A stretch of 5,625 nucleotides of DNA, from the NCBI GenBank assembly GCA_964639665.1, contig CAZXEU010000039.1, positions 1-5,625 of the forward strand, in the 5' to 3' direction. Made by a program: the position numbers and the translations under genes. Positions 1 through 5,625 of this stretch are shown piece after piece; the first letter of the stretch is position 1; every line of letters begins with the position of its first letter. A model generated the notes under the pieces. It did not search any database. It had not been told where the DNA came from and saw only the letters and a list, made by a program, of their open reading frames with translations. Origin of the DNA: CAZXEU01 sp964639665. GTDB taxonomy: Bacteria; Bacteroidota; Rhodothermia; Rhodothermales; Bin80.

Positions 1-54
1 ATACTGCTGCACCAACGGAAACATCTCTTCCGCCGTACGTCTGAGTCTTGCCAT
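1..54 (-). CDS. Possible 5' fragment of a small insertion-sequence accessory/transposase-type protein (runs off the left edge)
   Basis: An ATG at 54-52 on the minus strand opens a frame that continues past the window edge; 18 codons are visible (MARLRRTAEEMFPLVQQY). The basic start followed by an amphipathic helix resembles, from memory, the first residues of small helix-turn-helix accessory proteins encoded by insertion sequences such as the IS66 group. I cannot confirm this with so few residues. The same frame is open back to a stop at 108-106, so a few non-ATG upstream starts are possible. No strong ribosome binding site precedes the ATG. It lies in the low-GC, gene-poor left end, where mobile DNA would be plausible. 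It could equally be a chance frame; only the sequence to the left can decide. Confidence 0.3.
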   Translation of the reverse strand, partial: MARLRRTAEEMFPLVQQY

Positions 55-68
55 GCGATCCAGGATTT

Positions 69-104
69 GAGTTCTCGGTACTTGCAGTAATTTCCCGAGA
101 ACTC
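69..104. repeat. Inverted repeat, 10-bp perfect arms
   Basis: GAGTTCTCGG at 69-78 is exactly mirrored by CCGAGAACTC at 95-104, with a 16-base spacer. It lies between the peptidase-like remnant and the left-edge ORF. It is not followed by a T-run on either strand and the loop is long, so an ordinary intrinsic terminator is unlikely. A protein-binding site or the remains of a mobile-element end are possible. Chance cannot be excluded for arms of this length. Confidence 0.45.
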
Positions 105-105
105 G

Positions 106-240
106 TTACCCGATCAAGATGCAGTTCGCCGCACGCTTACAGATATACTGCTTATCATCCAGATCGATAACGAAGCATGTTCCGGCTATCTTGCCGCATT
201 TGATCTGGAACGTTCGTCTGATTACCTGCGCAGGAACCAT
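106..240 (-). pseudogene. Remnant of a trypsin-like serine peptidase N-terminus, broken at the catalytic histidine
   Basis: On the minus strand an ATG at 240-238 follows a GGAG (248-245) four bases upstream, a plausible ribosome binding site. It opens 44 codons ending in TAA at 108-106. Residues 11-33 contain FQIKCG, then AGTCFVIDLDDKQYIC. This matches the pattern I know from bacterial trypsin-like peptidases, where a short strand is followed by G-T-x-F-x-I-D, then Q-Y and the Thr-Ala-x-His motif holding the catalytic histidine. Here Thr-Ala is missing and the next residues are KRAANCILIG and a stop, so Lys-His appears as Lys-Arg. Intact family members are several times longer, so this can only be a fragment. 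No downstream peptidase sequence follows: the frame past the stop reads into the left-edge ORF. The family call rests on about 25 residues and is moderate; decay is inferred from the missing motif and early stop. Confidence 0.42.
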
Positions 241-1004
241 GGTTCTCCGTGGGTACTCAAGTTATTACAACTATGCGCGGACTGGCCTCATTTTGCCGTG
301 CGCAATTCTCGCGGTAAGAAATGCCGACAAGCACTAGTCTGTATGTCTACGACTGCAAGGGCTTCCGGCCGTGGCGACGCACACATTCCGTGATATCAAA
401 GAGCGGTGATGTCACCCTCATGATCCTCTCTCGTCGGGATTACGTAGGTGCCATCTATTGCACCTTGTTTTGAGTTGGCGATCGAAACACGCACTCTGCA
501 AGAACCATACCGCTACGCATTGAATCTGCCATTCTGACTGTCGTATCTATTGGCCAAGTGATTGGCGACGTCTAGCTAGTAGGTACAACGACAAAACACA
601 ATCCCGGGACCGTAGTTTGTCTTCGTCAGCAAATAAGTTCTGCATACGGGAACAATCGTAGTATAGAGAAACGCCTTCAGACGACAGCATACGCAGTTTG
701 GAACAGCGAATCGCAATCCAAGCCTCTATTGCTGCCTGATACAAGCCGACTGCAGGGACCGGAAGCGACAGGCAATCGTTCTGACTTGGGCCCGCTACGG
801 GTAGACAGCGCGCCTCGGAACATGGCCATTGCCGGGCAAGCGGACGCGTCCGCGACGCTGACGTACGAAGTCTCAATTGGATTAGACTGTCAACGCACGT
901 TGGTCGCGATCATGTATCTTCGTGCGGTGGTGGCCGAGTCCTCGTAGGCGACAATTCACCTCAGAGTGCCGGCGCATCTGCTCGTGACAGACCCCAAATT
1001 GCCA
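241..1004. other. Gene-poor, lower-GC segment with no supportable intact gene
   Basis: About 760 bases lie between the peptidase-like remnant and the start of the nitroreductase gene. Sampled lines are 45-48% GC, against 60-70% in the two real genes. Several frames stay open for 40-125 codons (for example plus 576-944, minus 876-550, plus 321-470 and minus 512-399). They overlap one another on both strands, give no family I recognise, and mostly lack a ribosome binding site. One 38-residue minus frame (512-399) contains a protein-like stretch, GTYVIPTREDHEGDITAL, which may be a decayed gene piece. I see no tRNA, rRNA, CRISPR repeats or convincing promoter for the downstream gene, though its promoter must lie here if it is expressed alone. 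Confidence 0.55.
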
Positions 1005-1682
1005 ATGAAATCACTGCCCCATTTGCCCTACAGGCACGTCACTTTCCCCGACGCAGAAATCCATCGACGCGCGGAAGACTTCCACGAGCTCATGAAAAAG
1101 CGCCGTTCCGTGCGCAAGTTCAGTTGCAAGCCCGTGCCGCGGTGTCTCATCGAGCTGGCCATCATGACGGCCGGAACAGCCCCCAGCGGTGCGCACCGCC
1201 AGCCCTGGAAATTTGTGGCCGTCGAAGATGTGGCACTAAAGCGCGAAATCCGCATTGCCGCGGAAAAGGAGGAGTACGAGAGCTACCACCACCGGATGTC
1301 CGATGAGTGGCTTGAGGCTCTCGCGCCGCTCGGGACAGACTGGCACAAGCCGTTTTTGGAGGACGCCCCCTGGCTTGTTGTGTGCTTTGCAGAGTCGCAC
1401 GGCATGGCGGCTGACGGCAGCCGCCGCAAGAACTACTACGTCCAGGAGAGCTGTGGTATCGCCTGTGGGCTCTTCATTGCGGCCGTCCACAACATGGGAC
1501 TCGTCACGCTTACCCACACGCCCAGCCCCATGCGGTTTCTGCGTGACATCCTGGGACGCCCTGCCAACGAGCGCCCGTATATCCTATTCCCAGTCGGCTA
1601 TCCGGCGGAGGACGCACTGGTTCCGAGCCTTGAGCGAAAAGGCTTGAACGACCTTGTGCAGTGGAATCTGGGTGAAGTCTGA
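1005..1682 (+). CDS. Iodotyrosine deiodinase-like FMN reductase (nitroreductase superfamily)
   Basis: A 225-residue soluble flavoprotein. Family members reductively remove iodine (or other halogens) from halotyrosines using FMN. Visible motifs, numbered from the ATG at 1005: RRSVR at 33-37 (FMN phosphate binding), TAPSGAH at 58-64, NYYVQESCGIACG at 143-155, THTP at 170-173, LGRPA at 183-187, PVGYP at 196-200 and LERK at 209-212. The substrate triad of human IYD (Glu157, Tyr161, Lys182) aligns with Glu90, Tyr94 and Lys115 at identical spacing. Thr172 aligns with Thr239, which contacts flavin N5. The membrane anchor of the vertebrate enzyme is absent, as in bacterial homologues. A GTG at 966 (13 extra residues) or at 984 could also start the gene. 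I prefer the ATG because similarity begins soon after it (PYRHVTFPDAEI), and none of these starts has a clear Shine-Dalgarno sequence. It stands alone and converges with the autotransporter gene. Family certain; halotyrosine as the natural substrate is inferred. Confidence 0.93.
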   Translation: MKSLPHLPYRHVTFPDAEIHRRAEDFHELMKKRRSVRKFSCKPVPRCLIELAIMTAGTAPSGAHRQPWKFVAVEDVALKREIRIAAEKEEYESYHHRMSDEWLEALAPLGTDWHKPFLEDAPWLVVCFAESHGMAADGSRRKNYYVQESCGIACGLFIAAVHNMGLVTLTHTPSPMRFLRDILGRPANERPYILFPVGYPAEDALVPSLERKGLNDLVQWNLGEV

Positions 1683-1766
1683 TCCCTGCGGCCCGGTCGC
1701 AAGATCGCGCGGTCCGTATCGGGTGGTGTGTCATTACTTCTGCGAGTCCTGTCCCCACAAATGACA

Positions 1767-1798
1767 ACGGGCCCGCGTACCACAGTACGCGGGCCCGT
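1767..1798. terminator. Bidirectional hairpin terminator between convergent genes
   Basis: ACGGGCCCGCGTAC at 1767-1780 pairs perfectly with 1785-1798 around a CACA loop, giving a 14-bp, very GC-rich stem. It lies 84 bases past the nitroreductase stop and 23 bases past the autotransporter stop on the other strand, so it can serve both transcripts. The minus-strand side is followed by TGTCATTTGT, a weak T-rich tail. The plus-strand side has no T-run, so termination there may rest on the stem alone. The function is inferred from position and strength. Confidence 0.75.
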
Positions 1799-1821
1799 GT
1801 CGCGGAGGTGCATTCAGGCTT

Positions 1822-4800
1822 CTAACGCACCGATATCACGCCGCGTACCATGGGGGCAGCGCTCGGTTGCCCGGGCAGCGTGTAGTGTGCCACTTCCACA
1901 CCTACGTTGAATCGCCGGCCCATTCTGTACTGGGTGCCGAGGCGCGAATTGAGTCCCGTGGGTCCTGATAGCTCTACGCCTCCGTAAGGACGCAGGAGTC
2001 CGCCGCGCACGCCGAGACCGTAGCCTATCTGGGAATGGAGACGTGGCGCCATGTCGAAGACAGTAGTTCCAGGCAACATGTCGCGATCGCCCGAGATGCG
2101 GTGCATGCCGCTGGCGAAGCTGCCTGACGAAGTTCCCAGTTCGATGGCCATTCCTCGGCCGGCTTCACCAGGCGTAACACTGACGCTTCCGCCTATACCA
2201 AACTCCTGCACCTCCCCACCGTGAGCCAAGAGGGTTCGTGCGCGTCCCTCGAATCTCAGTCCGATTGACGGCTGCGAGTATCGCAGTCCGCCGCCCAGCT
2301 CGACGCCGAGTCCCGTTAGCCCGTCGCCTCCGTCACTTCTCATGCCCACTTCCACAAACGGCGAGATGGAGCCGCCGCCACGCAAATGACGCGCGTAGGC
2401 ACTTTCGAGCGCCACATACACACGGTTGACATTCACCGTCGATGCGCGAATAGCGGATCCGTTTGCATCTACCTCGATCTCGGACTGCCACGCCTGGCTC
2501 CTGATGTCCAGCGTCGTGGTCTGGTTAACGTTGCCAGAGCTCAAGAGACGCAAATTTACACCTACGGCCGTAGTGGTCTGTCGGCTGTCTGCCTTTTCCT
2601 CGCCGGTGATTTCCCTGTCCGCTATCTCCACCTCACCCGATCCGAATCCAACGGAAGCCCAGATGCTGGATCCGGGCGACCACATCCAGCTGGCGTAAGG
2701 CATTACGTTCTGCATGCGCGCGCTATACGTGCCGGAGAGCTTGCCTTCACCGGCCTTGTTGCTGCCGCTGTACGTATAGTCCACATCCCCGGCCGTGCGT
2801 GAAAGCGAAAGGCCCACAAGTGCTCCTGCGCCGACATCGGCATCTGCACCGAGATGCATGCCAACCAGGCTGCCATCCCAGTCTACGATGCGGTCATCTC
2901 CCGAGAACGTGCGGTAATCACCTTCGCCCCAAATGGTAATGCGGCCGGCAATGCCTTGAATGGAGCTCAGCGGCGAGACCGTAAACGACGTGCCTTGCAG
3001 CCTTTGGTGCCATCCCACCGGAGCGAGGCCTTGCTGCCTGGAGCGCAGCCCTTGCGCCAGACCGCTTACGGAGGAGTATCCGCCGAGGCTTAGCGAAGAG
3101 TTGCCTGAGTAGGTGCGAGCCCTGGCAATCCTGTCTGCAACCGCCCCGACAGAACTCGAGGCCATCGCCCTGGCAAGCTCCGGAAGCACCGACATGCTCA
3201 ATTCTTCGGCCCTGGCTATATCATGGTCGTTGTCTAGAAGGGCGATCTCCGCCTCGGACGTGGCGCCCATGTGCCTGAGCGATACCGTGATGGTCTCATC
3301 GGAATTTCGCTCCCTGTTGTCTTCAGGAGTTACGTTGAAGGTACCGACGGCGGACGCGGCACCTGCCGCGACAATGAGGTCGAATGCCTGAACCGGCGCG
3401 AAGCCGACTGCTCCGGCCGTGCCGCTGCCGGAAGCAGAAACGCTGCCCGTTTGATCCAGGGCATACAGCGTACCGCCCTCTACGGTGGCAGTAACGGTTA
3501 CGGATGTTGTGCCGGCGCCTTCAGAAATCGTTGTCGGATTCACGGAAATGGCGATGCCCGTCGGCGCATCATCGTTGTCCGTCAGCATGAGTGTAGCTGT
3601 CAGAGAGGTACCGCCGTGGATTCCCGTCAACGTTATCGTCTCGTCTGTCTCGTCGACAATGTCGTCCTCCGGAGTCACAGTAAACATCGTGCTACCGGAA
3701 GCCGCACCGGCATCAATGGTTATGCTGACGCCGGAAACTGGCGCAAAGCCCACGACGCCGGCTGCTCCTGAGCCGGCAACCGATACAGGCACATTCTGGG
3801 GCAAACTATACGTGGTGCCGCCAAGGACATTGGCCGTGACCGTGACCGACGTTGCACCGGCGCCCTCGGAAACGGTCGCGGGACTGACGGCCAGTGCAAT
3901 GCCGGTCGGAGCGGCATCATCATCAACGAGCGTAAGCGTGGCGGAGCCGATTGCGATGGAGCTGGAGCTGGAGACCGTGACCGTCTCGTCGCTTTCGTCG
4001 ACCACGTCGTCTTCCGGAGTAATGGTGAATGTCCCGCGTGCGCGGACTTCACCCGCTGCGATCGTTATATCGAAGTCGGCAACAGGGGCAAAGCCCACGA
4101 CGCCGGGCGCTCCACTGCCCATCACAGACATGGTAATCGTCTGATCTGTGGCGTAAGCCGTTCCGCCTTCGACAAGGGCGGTGACGCCAACGAGCGTTGC
4201 GCCCTGCCCCTCAGACACCCTTCCAGGCTCCAGTGCGAAGCTGACACCGGCTGGCGGGTCGTCGTCATCGGTAATCGTCAGGCTCGCAGACTGCACGTTG
4301 GCAGCTCCGCTGGAGATCGTCACCGTCTCATCGCCTTCGTCTATGATGTTGTCGACCGGTGCGAGGGTGAAGGTAGCGGTTGCCGTAGCCTGTGCGGCCG
4401 GTATCGTAAGGGTAAAGTCCGGCACCGGAACAAAGCCGACTACACCGTCCTGTCCACTGCCCGAGGCCGAAAGCGAAATCATCTGCTCGCTGCCGTACGT
4501 CGTGCCACCCAATACCGTGGCCGTTACCGTAACGGTCGTGTTTCCGGCTCCCTCGCTAACGGATGCGGGACTTGCGGCAAGGGCAAGACCTGTCGGCGCT
4601 GCGTCGTCGTCCGTCAGGGTTATCGTGACCGGCGCCGTTACCGCCGCGTGCGTACTCGAAATGGAGACGGTTTCATCCATCTCGTCCGCCACGTCGTCTT
4701 CCGGCGTCAGCGTAAACCTGCCGATTGCGGAGCGCTCCCCACGTGCGATTGTGATATTGAAATCCGGCACTGCCATAAAGCCCACGACGCCGCTTGCGCC

Positions 4801-5625
4801 ACTTCCCATTACGGAAATCGGTATCACCTGGTCTGCGCCGTAGGTAGAGGCACCGCTAACGGTCGTGGTCACGGTAACCACGGTAGCACCGGCATCCTCG
4901 GCAATTGTGGTCTGGTCGGCGGCAAGCGTGATCCCGGTTGGTGCATCATCATCGTCCGTGATGGTAAGCGTACTGCTTCCCGTGGCCTCGCCAAGCGTGC
5001 CGGTTACAGTAACGGTCTCGTCCGTTTCGTCAAACGTGTTATCGACGGGCGTCAGGGTGAAGGTGCCTGTGCCTTCCGAATTCCCGGCTGAGATGGTGAC
5101 CCTGAAGTCAGTCACCGGTTCAAACTGCACGGCACCGGCTGCTCCGCTTCCGGCCACGCTAACGTTTACGGTCTGGCTGGTTCTCACTGTGCGCCCAGCG
5201 CCTACGGTCACCGTAACGTCGGTGGCTCCATCCCCTTCCGAGACGGTCGTAGGCGCAAGGGTCATGGTCAGCTCCGTTATCGGAGCCTCGTCGTCGTTAA
5301 CCAGCGTAAGTGTCGTCGGCCGCACACGGTCGTTGTTGCTCAGTGTGCCAGAGAAGGTGAGTACCGCATCATCCTGGGGGATCTCGTCGTCTATGGGAGT
5401 AACGGTAATGATCCTGATGCCCCGCTCATTTCCGTCCCCGATACGGATTTCAAAAGGCTCGATGGGCTCAAACTGCACTGCGCCCGTAGCCGGCATAGAC
5501 GAAACGCTGACCGAAACCGTGACATCATCGTCGTACGCGGTCGGATCCCCATCATCGTCCTCGACGTGAGCCGTGACTCTGACTTGTGTAGGTCCGGCAT
5601 TCTCGGCAACGGTGACGGGCGTAAC
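1822..5625 (-). CDS. Calx-beta repeat autotransporter with C-terminal outer-membrane beta-barrel (3' part; 5' end outside window)
   Basis: 1,267 codons are visible, ending in TAG at 1824-1822. The frame is open through the right edge, so the ATG at 5496-5494 is an internal methionine, not a start: the 43 codons before it complete the first repeat. Numbering from the edge: seven Calx-beta repeats at residues 1-802; a helical, Ala/Arg-rich junction at about 803-895 (LPELARAMA, VADRIARAR); and an autotransporter-type beta-barrel at about 896-1267, opening with ITIWGEGDYRTF. Calx-beta domains are immunoglobulin-like folds first known from Na/Ca exchangers and common in bacterial adhesins, where acidic loops bind calcium. 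The junction matches the helix that usually links passenger and barrel in type V secretion. Inferred role: a surface-exposed, calcium-stabilised adhesin or structural protein. A signal peptide must lie beyond the right edge. The gene converges with the nitroreductase and is not in its operon. The last residue is Arg, not the usual Phe or Trp. Ligand and host process are unknown. Confidence 0.93.
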   Translation of the reverse strand, partial: VTPVTVAENAGPTQVRVTAHVEDDDGDPTAYDDDVTVSVSVSSMPATGAVQFEPIEPFEIRIGDGNERGIRIITVTPIDDEIPQDDAVLTFSGTLSNNDRVRPTTLTLVNDDEAPITELTMTLAPTTVSEGDGATDVTVTVGAGRTVRTSQTVNVSVAGSGAAGAVQFEPVTDFRVTISAGNSEGTGTFTLTPVDNTFDETDETVTVTGTLGEATGSSTLTITDDDDAPTGITLAADQTTIAEDAGATVVTVTTTVSGASTYGADQVIPISVMGSGASGVVGFMAVPDFNITIARGERSAIGRFTLTPEDDVADEMDETVSISSTHAAVTAPVTITLTDDDAAPTGLALAASPASVSEGAGNTTVTVTATVLGGTTYGSEQMISLSASGSGQDGVVGFVPVPDFTLTIPAAQATATATFTLAPVDNIIDEGDETVTISSGAANVQSASLTITDDDDPPAGVSFALEPGRVSEGQGATLVGVTALVEGGTAYATDQTITMSVMGSGAPGVVGFAPVADFDITIAAGEVRARGTFTITPEDDVVDESDETVTVSSSSSIAIGSATLTLVDDDAAPTGIALAVSPATVSEGAGATSVTVTANVLGGTTYSLPQNVPVSVAGSGAAGVVGFAPVSGVSITIDAGAASGSTMFTVTPEDDIVDETDETITLTGIHGGTSLTATLMLTDNDDAPTGIAISVNPTTISEGAGTTSVTVTATVEGGTLYALDQTGSVSASGSGTAGAVGFAPVQAFDLIVAAGAASAVGTFNVTPEDNRERNSDETITVSLRHMGATSEAEIALLDNDHDIARAEELSMSVLPELARAMASSSVGAVADRIARARTYSGNSSLSLGGYSSVSGLAQGLRSRQQGLAPVGWHQRLQGTSFTVSPLSSIQGIAGRITIWGEGDYRTFSGDDRIVDWDGSLVGMHLGADADVGAGALVGLSLSRTAGDVDYTYSGSNKAGEGKLSGTYSARMQNVMPYASWMWSPGSSIWASVGFGSGEVEIADREITGEEKADSRQTTTAVGVNLRLLSSGNVNQTTTLDIRSQAWQSEIEVDANGSAIRASTVNVNRVYVALESAYARHLRGGGSISPFVEVGMRSDGGDGLTGLGVELGGGLRYSQPSIGLRFEGRARTLLAHGGEVQEFGIGGSVSVTPGEAGRGMAIELGTSSGSFASGMHRISGDRDMLPGTTVFDMAPRLHSQIGYGLGVRGGLLRPYGGVELSGPTGLNSRLGTQYRMGRRFNVGVEVAHYTLPGQPSAAPMVRGVISVR
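1825..2940 (-). other. Autotransporter-type outer-membrane beta-barrel domain
   Basis: The last 372 residues alternate short polar/aromatic strands with Gly-, Ser- and Asp-rich turns. Recognisable landmarks in order are IWGEGDYRTFSGDD, WDGSLVGMHLGADADVG, LVGLSLSRTAGDVDYTY, NVMPYASWMW, SIWASVGFGSGEVEI, SPFVEVGMRSDGGDG, GLGVELGGGLRYSQPSIGL, EGRARTLLAHGG and LRPYGGVELSG. This order is typical of the autotransporter barrels that follow Calx-beta or cadherin-like passengers in many environmental bacteria. I count roughly 12-14 strand-like segments by eye. The domain would sit in the outer membrane and anchor or export the repeat region. There is no catalytic motif and no obvious passenger cleavage site, so the repeats probably stay attached. 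Confidence 0.85.
3220..5625 (-). repeat. Tandem array of seven Calx-beta repeats (114-115 residues each, 342-345 bp period)
   Basis: Repeat boundaries on the minus strand are 5625-5281 (R1, incomplete at the edge), 5280-4939 (R2), 4938-4594 (R3), 4593-4252 (R4), 4251-3907 (R5), 3906-3562 (R6) and 3561-3220 (R7). Each complete core repeat has, in order, a xPxxVSEGxG start, a GGTxY turn, SGSGxxGVVGF, a (D/F)xITI strand, TPEDDxxDExDETV and a closing DDDxAP. The two acidic clusters are the expected calcium-binding and inter-domain sites of Calx-beta folds. DNA-level traces remain: CAAAGCCCACGACGCCGG is identical in R5 (4089-4106) and R6 (3744-3761), and 16 bases of it recur in R3 (4777-4792). R1 and R7 are the most divergent units. 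More repeats may lie beyond the right edge. Confidence 0.9.

Noticed and set aside
119..337. 72-codon plus-strand frame
   Set aside because: It lies antisense to the peptidase-like remnant, which has a better start signal and a recognisable motif, and its own translation resembles nothing known.
321..473. 50-codon plus-strand ORF starting at ATG 321
   Set aside because: The third-position GC is coding-like and a weak purine stretch precedes the ATG. However, no family is recognisable and it overlaps the more protein-like minus-strand fragment at 512-399.
550..566. Small palindrome TTGGCCAA overlapping a 5-bp stem
   Set aside because: It is too short and too common by chance to call a regulatory site.
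547..876. 109-codon minus-strand frame in the gene-poor segment
   Set aside because: It has no recognised family, overlaps another open frame on the plus strand (576-944), is rich in Cys, Arg and Ser in a way typical of chance translation, and has no convincing ribosome binding site.
876..965. Possible sigma70-type promoter upstream of the nitroreductase gene
   Set aside because: I found no -35/-10 pair with acceptable spacing; TTGGTC and TATCTT are only 9 bases apart.
1236..1517. Minus-strand and other-frame ORFs inside the nitroreductase gene
   Set aside because: They are shadows of a gene whose frame carries all conserved iodotyrosine deiodinase motifs.
2238..2802. Plus-strand open frames opposite the beta-barrel region
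   Set aside because: They overlap a clearly coding barrel domain, are basic and low in recognisable motifs, and have no ribosome binding site of note.
3485..5569. Three long plus-strand open frames (3485-4144, 4181-4843, 4865-5569) opposite the Calx-beta repeats
   Set aside because: They are antisense shadows. Their translations repeat with the same period as the minus-strand repeats, are Ser/Val/Pro-rich with no domain, and the minus frame is clearly coding with recognisable domains throughout.

Overview
The window is 5,625 bases of bacterial DNA. It holds two well-supported protein genes that converge on a shared hairpin, and a gene-poor left end. The genes are GC-rich (sampled lines 60-70% GC). 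The left 900 bases are visibly poorer (sampled lines 45-48%). Neither large gene gives a clear Shine-Dalgarno sequence: the nitroreductase start lacks one and the other start lies outside the window. A large surface autotransporter implies a bacterium with an outer membrane. The sequence does not fix the phylum. A Bacteroidota/Rhodothermota-type or marine proteobacterial genome would both fit, and I do not choose between them.

Layout. (1) Positions 1-965 carry no convincing intact gene. The left edge has the start of a possible minus-strand ORF that resembles small insertion-sequence accessory proteins. Next comes a 10-bp inverted repeat. Then comes a 44-codon minus-strand remnant whose residues look like the N-terminus of a trypsin-like serine peptidase, broken just where the catalytic histidine should be. 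The rest holds only short, mutually contradictory open frames. The region reads as a decayed segment, possibly shaped by mobile DNA. (2) Positions 1005-1682 (+) encode a nitroreductase-fold flavoprotein with every signature of iodotyrosine deiodinase, including the Glu/Tyr/Lys substrate-binding triad and the Thr beside the flavin. (3) Positions 1767-1798 form a perfect 14-bp stem with a 4-nt loop, placed as a shared terminator. (4) From 5625 down to 1822 (-) runs the 3' part of one very large gene. It has at least seven tandem Calx-beta repeats of 114-115 residues, a short helical junction, and a C-terminal autotransporter-type beta-barrel of about 370 residues. Its N-terminus, including any signal peptide, is outside the window.

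The two real genes converge, share no operon, and nothing here links their functions. The first is a cytosolic reductive dehalogenase-type enzyme. The second is an outer-membrane-anchored, probably calcium-stabilised surface protein. The points most worth following up are the bacterial deiodinase, the two-repeat higher-order structure in the Calx-beta array, the loss of acidic residues in the repeat next to the barrel, and the decayed left end.
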